Below, in pieces: positions 26,095 through 33,297 of a stretch of DNA of 46,285 nucleotides. The notes beneath the pieces are model-generated. The model did no database searches. It saw only the letters and a program-made list of their open reading frames with translations, and had not been told where the DNA came from. This DNA comes from Caldimicrobium sp964595655. Its GTDB lineage: Bacteria > Desulfobacterota > Thermodesulfobacteria > Thermodesulfobacteriales > Thermodesulfobacteriaceae. The position numbers were made by a program, and so were the translations under genes. How positions within the stretch are numbered: the stretch's first letter is position 1; the number at the start of each line of letters is the position of its first letter. The DNA is taken from NCBI GenBank assembly GCA_964595655.1, contig CAZQQV010000004.1, positions 1 through 46,285 on the forward strand. The letters are read 5' to 3'.

Positions 26095-26275
26095 GATTTT
26101 CGGTAGCCCTAACCTTCAGTTTGCGTTTTTTTCTTTGCAGGCTAAAGCCACCGCCTACCGAATTTATAGGCTTGATTTTTGGCTCTATGATAGCCGCAAG
26201 CTTGCGCGGAATTTTTTACGCAAGTGAAAGCTCACGGCTACTCCGTTTTATATTTTTGCCGGCTGAAGTTCTTGC
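26095..26275. repeat. Composite palindromic dispersed repeat, copy 2
   Basis: Most of the 336-bp gap 25967-26302 is occupied by blocks matching copy 1 at 1441-1575. They are an AACCTTCAG/TTTGCG segment, GCAGGCTAAAGCC (26137-26149), the palindrome CGCAAGCTTGCG (26196-26207), and CTTGCG facing CGCAAG across 12 bases (26201-26224). A further GGCTGAAG lies at 26261. The outer parts contain CGGTAGCC and CACGGCTAC. The small ORFs crossing it are by-products of the repeat. Confidence 0.65.
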
Positions 26276-26302
26276 ACCTACTTCTGATTTAAAAGGTCAA
26301 GG

Positions 26303-27340
26303 CTATTTCATTGCTGCTCCCGCAACTGTTCCAAGGACTGAAATGGGTACCTGTTCTTCAACACCCTTTGCAGCCCTGTTAACACTCTTCAAGGTCTTTT
26401 TAACCTCGGTGTAAAGAGACTCATCTTTTAGGAGTTTCCCAAGGGTCCCCTCACCTCTCTCAATCCTTGCAACAATTTTATCCAGGTTGGCAGAAGCATT
26501 TTTTAAATCCTTTGCAAGACTTCTTAAGTCCCTGTAAAGCTCCTCATCACTGATGAGTTTTCCGAGGGTTCCTTCCCCTTTCTCAAGTTTCTTCGAAACT
26601 CTCTCTAAATTAGAGGCAGTGTTTTTAAGGCTGTTGTAAAGGGTTTCATCCTTAACGAGCTTTCCAAGGGTTCCCTCTCCCCTTTCTATCTGAAGGGCAA
26701 TTTTCTTTAAACTCTGAGAGACTTCAGAGAGATCTTTATAAAGTTTATCATCGGTGATAAGTTTTCCGAGGGTGCCCTGCCCTTTTTCCACCTTTTCTGC
26801 AATCTTTTTAAAGCTTTCTGAGGCATCTCTTATATTAGCCACAAGAATTTTTAAGTTTTCTTTCCCCTCCTGAGTTCCAAGAATCTCCTTCAACCCATCC
26901 ACAGCTGGGCCAACACTTGCAAGAATCTGGTCAAGATCAACAGGGCTTTCAGTTTTAGCAATAACTCCTCCCTCTGGAAGATAGGCCTGAGAAGTCCCAG
27001 GGCGAATTTCTATAAATTTATCTCCCAGAACTCCAAAGGTTCTTACCACTGCTGTAGCATCTTGCTGAACTTTATATTTGTTATAAATTAAAAGCTCTAC
27101 CTTTGCCTTTCCCTCAGGGATTAGACTTATCTCTCCCACCTTTCCTATGGGAACACCTGCCATCTCTACTTTGGCTCCTTTTATTAAGCCAGAAACACTA
27201 TCAAAAACTGCGTAGAGCTTATAGGTATCCTTAGGAGTAAAGGCCTCCTGAGCAAGTCTAACCGTTAAGGCAAGAAGGGCAAGAATACCAAGAAACACAA
27301 AAATACCTACCTTTATTTCCGTTGCGCCTTTGTTAGCCAT
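26303..27340 (-). CDS. mlaD: MlaD-type MCE-domain lipid transport protein
   Basis: The inner-membrane-anchored substrate-binding protein of a phospholipid transporter. A single N-terminal membrane helix (about 11-29) is followed by one MCE domain (about 38-115: KLYAVFDSVSGLIKGAKVEMAGVPIG). The C-terminal half is helical, with four repeats built around G-x-GTLGKL..D..LY beginning near residues 187, 221, 255 and 296. The 345 residues exceed E. coli MlaD because of this tail, which is common in MCE proteins outside Proteobacteria. It overlaps mlaF by eight bases and starts at an ATG after AGGAGG. No mlaC or mlaB gene is beside it. Confidence 0.9.
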   Translation of the reverse strand: MANKGATEIKVGIFVFLGILALLALTVRLAQEAFTPKDTYKLYAVFDSVSGLIKGAKVEMAGVPIGKVGEISLIPEGKAKVELLIYNKYKVQQDATAVVRTFGVLGDKFIEIRPGTSQAYLPEGGVIAKTESPVDLDQILASVGPAVDGLKEILGTQEGKENLKILVANIRDASESFKKIAEKVEKGQGTLGKLITDDKLYKDLSEVSQSLKKIALQIERGEGTLGKLVKDETLYNSLKNTASNLERVSKKLEKGEGTLGKLISDEELYRDLRSLAKDLKNASANLDKIVARIERGEGTLGKLLKDESLYTEVKKTLKSVNRAAKGVEEQVPISVLGTVAGAAMK

Positions 27341-28094
27341 TTTTCACACCTCCTTTTTTGTCTAAATCTAATAGGGCACTTTCTATAAATTTTACCACAA
27401 AGGGATGTTTTGAAGCCTTAATCTTTTCCACATTTCCTTCCTCGATAATAACCCCCTGATCAAGAAAGGCAATAAAATCGGCATATCTAAATGCAAGGTT
27501 TAGATCGTGGCTGATAATCACGCAGGTTAAATTAAAGGTTTCTTTGATTTTTTTAATAAGATCCATAATGGTAATTTGAAGGATAGGATCAAGCCCCGTG
27601 GTTGGCTCATCAAAGAGAATAATTTGGGGATTAAGAGCAAGGGTCCTTGCAAGGGCGGCCCTTTTTCTCATACCTCCAGAAAGTTCCGAGGGATACTTAT
27701 CTTTGGCTTCAAGAAGCTCCACAGCAAGAAGCAATTCCTCTACTTTTTCCTGAATTTCCCTTTTTGAAAGCTTAGTGTGCTCTTCTAAGGGAAAGGCCAC
27801 ATTTTCGGCAACGGTCATGGAGTCAAAGAGGGCTCCCTCCTGGAAGAGGAATCCTATTTTCTTTCGAACTTTTTGTAGCTCCCTCTCTGAAAGTTTGGTT
27901 ATATCCTGATTTTCAAACCAGATCTCCCCTTCATCGGGCTTAAGAAGCCCCACAATGTGCTTGAGAAGAACACTTTTCCCTGTTCCGCTCCTTCCCATAA
28001 TAAAGGAAATTTGGTTCCCTGGAATGGTAAGATTTACCCCTTTTAAAACCTCGTGGGAGTTAAAACTCTTCTTAAGATTTATTATCTTTATCAT
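27333..28094 (-). CDS. mlaF: MlaF-type ABC transporter ATP-binding protein
   Basis: The ATPase subunit of the Mla/MCE phospholipid transporter. 253 residues: Walker A GRSGTGKS at 34-41, the signature LSGGMRKRAALAR with the Met-Arg variation typical of MlaF/Mkl rather than LSGGQ, Walker B IILFDEPTTGLDP, and the switch His in IISHDL. VLKHIVGLLKPDEGEI is standard for this clade. It lies between mlaE and mlaD with an 8-base overlap downstream. Confidence 0.93.
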   Translation of the reverse strand: MIKIINLKKSFNSHEVLKGVNLTIPGNQISFIMGRSGTGKSVLLKHIVGLLKPDEGEIWFENQDITKLSERELQKVRKKIGFLFQEGALFDSMTVAENVAFPLEEHTKLSKREIQEKVEELLLAVELLEAKDKYPSELSGGMRKRAALARTLALNPQIILFDEPTTGLDPILQITIMDLIKKIKETFNLTCVIISHDLNLAFRYADFIAFLDQGVIIEEGNVEKIKASKHPFVVKFIESALLDLDKKGGVKNG

Positions 28095-28101
28095 GGGCTT
28101 T

Positions 28102-28869
28102 TTAGAAAAAGAGGGTGGTTAATATGTAGTCGGATATAAGGATTCCCACAGAGGATATAACTACAGCCTCAGTAGTAGCTCTTCCCACTCCTTCTGCTCC
28201 TCCAGAGGCATAGTAACCCTTGTATCCGCAAACGGCAACCATAAAGGCCCCAAAAAAGATGGACTTATAAATTCCACTCATTATATCAATGAGTTCAACC
28301 ATGTCCTCCATTCGGGCCATAAAAATTCCATGGTCAATCCCAAGCACAATAACCCCAATGAGATAGCCACCAGCAATGCCTATTAAATCAGCCATGGCTG
28401 TAAGCAAAGGAACAACAATCATTGCTGCCCAAAGTCTTGGTGTGATAAGATACTGTATGGGATTTACCGCCATAATTTTAAGGGCGTCAATCTGTTCGGT
28501 TATTCTCATACTTCCAAGTTCAGCTGTCATAGCTGATCCAGCCCTTGCTACCACCATGATGGCACTCAAAACAGGACCAAGCTCCCTTGTAAGAGTAAGG
28601 GCTACTACCCCACCAAGAACACTCTGGCCCCCAAATTTAACCAGGGCATGATGCACCTGATAGGCTGTAACCATTCCCGAAAATAGGGCAGTAAGTGTAA
28701 CCACAAGCCAGGACTTTACTCCGATGAATTCCATTTGCTTAAGGAAAAGCCTTATTCTCAAGGGAGGATAAAAGGTATAAAGAAAGGCCCTCCAGAAGAA
28801 GAGAAAAATACCCCCTGAATCTTTAAGAATTTTTATAAAAGCTTTACCTAAAATTTGAAAGGGATTCAT
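28102..28869 (-). CDS. mlaE: MlaE-type ABC transporter permease
   Basis: The membrane permease of the Mla/MCE phospholipid system, 255 residues with about five to six hydrophobic segments. Characteristic stretches are GMVTAYQVHHALVKFGG, LTRELGPVLSAIMVVARAGSAM and AELGSMRITEQIDALKIMAVNP, all hallmarks of the family. The ATG overlaps the ilvD stop as ATGA, so it is translationally coupled to an unrelated amino-acid gene. Confidence 0.93.
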   Translation of the reverse strand: MNPFQILGKAFIKILKDSGGIFLFFWRAFLYTFYPPLRIRLFLKQMEFIGVKSWLVVTLTALFSGMVTAYQVHHALVKFGGQSVLGGVVALTLTRELGPVLSAIMVVARAGSAMTAELGSMRITEQIDALKIMAVNPIQYLITPRLWAAMIVVPLLTAMADLIGIAGGYLIGVIVLGIDHGIFMARMEDMVELIDIMSGIYKSIFFGAFMVAVCGYKGYYASGGAEGVGRATTEAVVISSVGILISDYILTTLFF

Positions 28870-30521
28870 TCAAGCACTGCCCCGTAAGCTCCTGATTTTA
28901 CTAATTTATAATATTTTTTCAAGACCCCTTTCAATTTTTTCTGAGGAGGCTTCCATTTTTTTCTTCTTTTTTCAAGCTCCTCCTCAGAAACCTTAAGTTC
29001 AAGCCTTCTTGCAGGAATATCAATCTCAATTATATCTCCCTCTTCAACAAGGGCTATTGGGCCTCCCTCTGCTGCCTCAGGAGAGACATGCCCTATGCAG
29101 GCCCCTTGAGTGCCTCCGCTAAATCTTCCATCGGTAATTAAAGCCACTGAAGCTCCAAGGCCCATTCCAATGATAGCTGAAGTTGGCGAGAGCATCTCTC
29201 TCATTCCAGGGCCACCCTTTGGGCCTTCATAACGAATTACTACCACATCTCCTGGTTTTATCTTTCCAGAAAGAATGGCCTCATAGGCTTCCTCTTCGGA
29301 ATCAAAAACCCTTGCCGGACCTTTATGCCTCATCATTTCAGGCAAAACCGCACTGGTCTTAACAACCGCCCCTTCTGGAGCAAGGTTTCCATAAAGAATG
29401 GCAATTCCTCCCTCTTGAGCGTAAGGCTTCTCAATAGGCCTTAAAACCTCAGGATTTCTATTTTCAGCCTTGGCAATAATTTCCCCTACCGTTTTCCCTG
29501 AAACGGTTTTACAGGAGGTATCAATGAGGCCTTTTTTGGCTAACTCCTTCATAACTGCAGGAATACCTCCAGCCTCATGGAGCTCTGGCACACTGTGAGG
29601 CCCTGCAGGAATAAGTTTGGCAAGAACCGGAGTTTTTCTTGAAATTTCATCAAAGGTCTTCAAATCAAGAGGAATTCCTGCTTCTCTTGCAATAGCAAGA
29701 AGGTGAAGCACCGTATTGGTAGAACAACCAAGGGCCATATCAACGGCAATGGCATTTCTGAAGGAGGCCTCATTAATAAGTTTTTTAGGAGTAAGCCCCT
29801 TCTTAACAAGCTTTACTATTGCTCTTCCTGTCTCTTTGGCTAAGCGAAGTCTTTCAGAATAAACGGAAGGAATGGTGCCATTCCCAGGAAGGGCAAGACC
29901 TAAAGCCTCGGTTAAGCAATTCATGGAGTTTGCTGTAAACATCCCTGCACAGGACCCACAAGTTGGACAGGCACACTTTTCAAGCTCAAAAAGTTCTTCC
30001 TCACGCATTTCACCCTTCTTCACCTTTCCAATGGCCTCAAAAGCTGAAATCAAGTTCACCTTCTGACCTTTAAAACTTCCGGTGAGCATGGGACCACCAG
30101 CAATTAAAATAGCTGGAATATTGATTCTAAAGGCTGCCATAAGCATCCCGGGGGTGATCTTATCACAGCTTGTAACAAGAACTAAACCATCAAAGGCATG
30201 GGCCTCAGCCATAATTTCCACAGAATCCGCAATGATTTCTCGACTGACCAAGGAATATTTCATTCCTTCATGGTTCATAGCAATTCCATCGCACACCCCA
30301 ATAACTCCAAATTCAACAGGAACACCTCCTGCCTGCCTTACTCCAGCCTTTACAGCCTCAACGATGTTTCTCAGGTGCATATGCCCTGGAACAATTTCAT
30401 TGAAGGAATTGGCTATCCCAATGAGGGGAGCCTTCAATTCTTCGTCATCAAAGCCAAGGGCTCTAAGCAAGGACCTATGAGGAGCTCTCTCTATTCCCTT
30501 CTTTATCCTATCACTTCTCAT
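28866..30521 (-). CDS. ilvD: Dihydroxy-acid dehydratase IlvD
   Basis: Dehydrates dihydroxy-isovalerate and dihydroxy-methylvalerate in valine, leucine and isoleucine synthesis, using an Fe-S cluster. 551 residues, normal. Cluster cysteines are C119 in TSCDKITPGM and C191 in TCGSCAGMFTANSMN. The third Cys found in stable [2Fe-2S] enzymes is Gly in the motif PGHMHL (45-50). That pattern, as in E. coli IlvD, suggests an oxygen-labile cluster suited to an anaerobe. It is the first gene of an ilvD-mlaE-mlaF-mlaD operon. The ATG at 30521 has GGGGGT upstream, and a leader of about 130 bases separates it from the promoter. Confidence 0.95.
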   Translation of the reverse strand: MRSDRIKKGIERAPHRSLLRALGFDDEELKAPLIGIANSFNEIVPGHMHLRNIVEAVKAGVRQAGGVPVEFGVIGVCDGIAMNHEGMKYSLVSREIIADSVEIMAEAHAFDGLVLVTSCDKITPGMLMAAFRINIPAILIAGGPMLTGSFKGQKVNLISAFEAIGKVKKGEMREEELFELEKCACPTCGSCAGMFTANSMNCLTEALGLALPGNGTIPSVYSERLRLAKETGRAIVKLVKKGLTPKKLINEASFRNAIAVDMALGCSTNTVLHLLAIAREAGIPLDLKTFDEISRKTPVLAKLIPAGPHSVPELHEAGGIPAVMKELAKKGLIDTSCKTVSGKTVGEIIAKAENRNPEVLRPIEKPYAQEGGIAILYGNLAPEGAVVKTSAVLPEMMRHKGPARVFDSEEEAYEAILSGKIKPGDVVVIRYEGPKGGPGMREMLSPTSAIIGMGLGASVALITDGRFSGGTQGACIGHVSPEAAEGGPIALVEEGDIIEIDIPARRLELKVSEEELEKRRKKWKPPQKKLKGVLKKYYKLVKSGAYGAVLE

Positions 30522-30660
30522 ATATATTACCCCCTAAATTCAAATCCTTTTACTCCCTTCACAGCCACCTATAAAACCCATAAACTAACTTCTCTAAAGG
30601 CTCTTGAAAATCAAAACTCCTTTCATTAAAGGCTCTGTTTTTTAAAATAATTAAAAATTG

Positions 30661-30688
30661 ATTGTAATTAAAAAAACCTTGCTGTCAA
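30661..30688 (-). promoter_or_regulatory. Promoter of the ilvD-mla operon
   Basis: On the minus strand TTGACA (30688-30683), a 16-base spacer and TACAAT (30666-30661). The predicted start near 30654 gives a leader of about 130 bases before ilvD. The -35 element also forms half of CCTTG-CTGT-CAAGG (30677-30690). Confidence 0.7.
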
Positions 30689-30736
30689 GGAAAAATGTAT
30701 TAAATTTATAGAAAATTCACAAGGAGGGTTCTAAAG

Positions 30737-30964
30737 ATGGAGATTAAAGAAGCTGTAGAGAAAGCCCTTGAGAAAGTCAGGCCCATGCTTCAGGCAGATG
30801 GTGGGGATGTGGAGCTTGTTGAAGTTACCCCCGAGGGAGTGGTTAAAGTAAGACTTCAGGGTGCCTGCGGATGCTGTCCCATGTCCATGATGACCCTCAA
30901 AATGGGAATTGAAAGATATCTCAAGAGAGAAGTCCCTGAAGTAACTGAAGTAGTAGCGGTTTAA
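30737..30964 (+). CDS. NifU C-terminal-like (Nfu) Fe-S scaffold protein
   Basis: 75 residues forming just the Nfu domain, which carries or delivers Fe-S clusters. The N-terminal part contains MLQADGGDVELVEV, and the cluster-binding CxxC is C44/C47 within GACGCCPMSMMTLKMG, with an extra Cys at 46. AAGGAGGG lies eight bases before the ATG. It heads a plus-strand run with rpoZ and dnaJ and is divergent from ilvD, itself an Fe-S enzyme. No clear plus-strand promoter was identified in the gap. Confidence 0.92.
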   Translation: MEIKEAVEKALEKVRPMLQADGGDVELVEVTPEGVVKVRLQGACGCCPMSMMTLKMGIERYLKREVPEVTEVVAV

Positions 30965-30994
30965 ATTTTAATCTTTAAAGACCTGGAGGTTTTT

Positions 30995-31261
30995 ATGGCA
31001 AGAATTACAGTTGAAGATTGTTTGGAGAAAGTTCCCAGTCGTTTTAGATTAATTCACCTTGCTATTCAGAGGGTGAAACAATTAAGAGAGGGAGCTCAAC
31101 CTCTCGTTGAGGCTGATAATAAGGAAATTGTTCTTGCCCTAAGAGAGATTGCTGCAGGGCTTGTAACCCCTGAAAACATTAATGAGCTCTGGAAAAAGGA
31201 AAAACCAACTACACCTTACGAAATCTCTGAAATCCTTAAACAGAGAAGCCTTAATCCCTAA
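30995..31261 (+). CDS. rpoZ: RNA polymerase omega subunit
   Basis: 88 residues, consistent with omega, which helps assemble beta-prime and bind ppGpp. MARITVEDCLEKVPSRFRLIHLAIQR is split by the typical VEDCL start and NRF-like PSRFRL motif. The usual KRARQL is VKQLREGAQP here, and KEIVLALREIAAGLVTPENI follows the family. The ATG has GGAGG upstream. Confidence 0.92.
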   Translation: MARITVEDCLEKVPSRFRLIHLAIQRVKQLREGAQPLVEADNKEIVLALREIAAGLVTPENINELWKKEKPTTPYEISEILKQRSLNP

Positions 31262-31275
31262 GACAAATTTCTAAA

Positions 31276-32442
31276 ATGACTACTTTCAAAGACTATTACG
31301 CTATCCTTGGAGTTCCACGCAATGCAACTCAAGAGGAAATAAAGCGGGCCTATCGCAGACTCGCAATGAAATATCATCCTGATAGGAATCCAGGGGACAA
31401 AGAGGCAGAAGAAAAGTTTAAGGAAATCTCTGAGGCCTATGAGGTTCTCTCAGATCCACAAAAAAGAGCCCTTTATGATCGTGAAGGTTATGCAGGGCTA
31501 AAAAGCTCAGGTTATAGCGGTTTTGAAGACATTTCTGATATTTTTAAAACCTTTTCAGACCTCTTTGAAGAATTCTTTGGATTTTCCTATGAGGAATCCT
31601 TTCAATCCCGAAGAAGAGATGGAGCAGATATTTCCACCGAGGTCTGGCTTGACTTTGAGGATATCTTTAAAGAATCCAGGGTTAATCTTGAAGTAGAGAG
31701 ATGGGAAACCTGTGAAACCTGTCAGGGCTTGGGGTATGATCCCAATAGGGGTATAAAGATTTGTGAATACTGTAAGGGGAAGGGCAAAGTCATTTACAGG
31801 GAGGGTTTTTTTAGAGTGAGTTATCTTTGTCCGGAGTGTGGTGGAAAAGGGTCAGTCTATGTTGAGAAGTGTCCAACTTGTAAAGGAGGCGGAAAGCTTC
31901 GAAGAAAAAGAACCCTCCAAATTACCATACCCCCTGGAGTTGAGGATGGAACCATTTTTCGTTTGAAAGGCGAAGGAGAAGGTGGAATCTTTGGTGGAAG
32001 ACCAGGGGATTTATATCTCAGGGTGCGTATAAAACCTCATCGCTATTTTCGTCGAGAAAAAAATAATGTCCTTGGAGAGGTAAAAATAAATTTCCTTTCA
32101 GCCATTCTGGGTGATAGGGTAAAAATTCCCTATTTTGGCAAGGAGCTTGAGATTGAGATCCCTCCTGGGACCCAGCCAGGTGATGAAATAGTCCTCAAAG
32201 GAGAGGGTCTTCCCCATCCCCAAACCAAGGAAAAGGGTGATTTAATCTTAAAGATCTTTGTAGAACTTCCCAAAACAGTTTCCCCAGAAGGAAAGAAACT
32301 TCTTCTTGCCTTTGCTGAAAAGGAAGGCCTTATGAAGGAATCTGAATTGAATCATCAAAACCAAGAAAAAAACACAACCTCTAAAAAGAAGAAAAAAGAA
32401 CATTTTTGGGAAAGGTTTCTCTTTGGTGGAAGGGATGCCTGA
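31276..32442 (+). CDS. dnaJ: Chaperone protein DnaJ
   Basis: Hsp40 co-chaperone that stimulates DnaK. 388 residues: a J domain (about 5-70) with HPD at 34-36, a short linker with Ser/Phe-rich sequence in place of a long Gly/Phe region, and four zinc-binding repeats (CETCQGLG, CEYCKGKG, CPECGGKG, CPTCKGGG). The C-terminal beta domains have PPGVEDGTIFRLKGEGE. The lysine-rich tail is unusual but short. It starts 14 bases after rpoZ with no strong Shine-Dalgarno, and its end overlaps moaC. No grpE or dnaK is adjacent. Confidence 0.94.
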   Translation: MTTFKDYYAILGVPRNATQEEIKRAYRRLAMKYHPDRNPGDKEAEEKFKEISEAYEVLSDPQKRALYDREGYAGLKSSGYSGFEDISDIFKTFSDLFEEFFGFSYEESFQSRRRDGADISTEVWLDFEDIFKESRVNLEVERWETCETCQGLGYDPNRGIKICEYCKGKGKVIYREGFFRVSYLCPECGGKGSVYVEKCPTCKGGGKLRRKRTLQITIPPGVEDGTIFRLKGEGEGGIFGGRPGDLYLRVRIKPHRYFRREKNNVLGEVKINFLSAILGDRVKIPYFGKELEIEIPPGTQPGDEIVLKGEGLPHPQTKEKGDLILKIFVELPKTVSPEGKKLLLAFAEKEGLMKESELNHQNQEKNTTSKKKKKEHFWERFLFGGRDA

Positions 32443-32911
32443 TTTTACTCATTTGAAAAGGGATGGAACCCTCCATATGGTTGATGTTTCAAGCAAACCC
32501 GAAACCGAAAGATTGGCCGTTGCAAAAGGAGAGGTCATTTTCCCTGAGGAAATTTATGAGAGGGTGCTTTCTCAGGATGTTCCAAAGGGAGATTTTCTAT
32601 CTTGTGCAAGGGTTGCAGGGATCCTTGCTGCCAAAAAAACCTCAGAACTCATTCCCCTTTGCCACCCATTACCTATAAGCCAGGTAGAGATTGACTTTCA
32701 TTTTATCCCCGAAAGATTTGCCCTTGAGATTGAAGCGAAAGTTAAGACGGTGTCCCAGACCGGGGTTGAAATGGAGGCCCTTACTGCAGTTGCTGTTTCA
32801 GCCCTTACTATTTATGATATGTGTAAAGCCCTTCACAAGGGTATAAAAATTCAAAATATTCGCTTGGTTTACAAAAGTGGCGGAAAAAGCGGGGAGATCC
32901 GCCTTGAATAA
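32435..32911 (+). CDS. moaC: Cyclic pyranopterin monophosphate synthase MoaC
   Basis: Makes cPMP in molybdenum/tungsten cofactor synthesis, acting after MoaA. 158 residues from the ATG at 32435 (MPDFTHL), which is preferred over an in-frame TTG four codons earlier because GGAAGG lies before it. PLCHPLPISQVEID is the active-site signature, and TGVEMEALTAVAVSALTIYDMCKA with its Glu and Asp follows. The first eight bases overlap the end of dnaJ. No other moa genes are in the window. Confidence 0.95.
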   Translation: MPDFTHLKRDGTLHMVDVSSKPETERLAVAKGEVIFPEEIYERVLSQDVPKGDFLSCARVAGILAAKKTSELIPLCHPLPISQVEIDFHFIPERFALEIEAKVKTVSQTGVEMEALTAVAVSALTIYDMCKALHKGIKIQNIRLVYKSGGKSGEIRLE

Positions 32912-32929
32912 AAATAGGGGGAGGAGGGA

Positions 32930-33292
32930 ATGGAGAGGGAAAAACTTCAATACTTCAAGGAGCTTCTTCTAAAAAAAAGAGAGGAGATTTTAAAGGATGT
33001 CCAGGAAACTTTGAAAAACCTTGAGGAGGGGGCAGAAAATCTTCCTGATGCCCTTGATCAGGCAGCAAGAGAGACAAACCTTGCCCTTGGCCTGAGATTG
33101 AGGGATAGAGAGCAAAAACTCCTTAAAAAAATTGAAAAGGCCCTGCAAAAAATTGAAGAGGGAACTTACGGTATTTGTGAGGCCTGCGGAGCTGAGATTG
33201 ATGAAAAGAGGCTTATGGCAAGACCTGAAGCCACCCTCTGTATAGACTGCAAAAGAGCCCAAGAAAGAATGGAGAAAATCAGGGGTGAATAA
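32930..33292 (+). CDS. DksA/TraR-family zinc-finger transcription factor
   Basis: 120 residues: a long coiled coil (about 5-78) whose tip carries DALDQA, with D40 and D43 in the DxxDxA pattern that enters the RNA polymerase secondary channel in DksA. A zinc finger follows with C83/C86 and C104/C107 (CEACG, CIDCK). By family it would tune transcription, often together with ppGpp. A strong GGGGGAGGAGG precedes the ATG. It lies between moaC and the tandem uvrA, within the run that also contains rpoZ. Confidence 0.88.
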   Translation: MEREKLQYFKELLLKKREEILKDVQETLKNLEEGAENLPDALDQAARETNLALGLRLRDREQKLLKKIEKALQKIEEGTYGICEACGAEIDEKRLMARPEATLCIDCKRAQERMEKIRGE

Positions 33293-33297
33293 CCCCT

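Noticed and set aside
26121..26414. A 97-codon plus-strand ORF
   Set aside because: It is made of the palindromic repeat and the antisense of the mlaD 3' end; no start signal or domain supports it.
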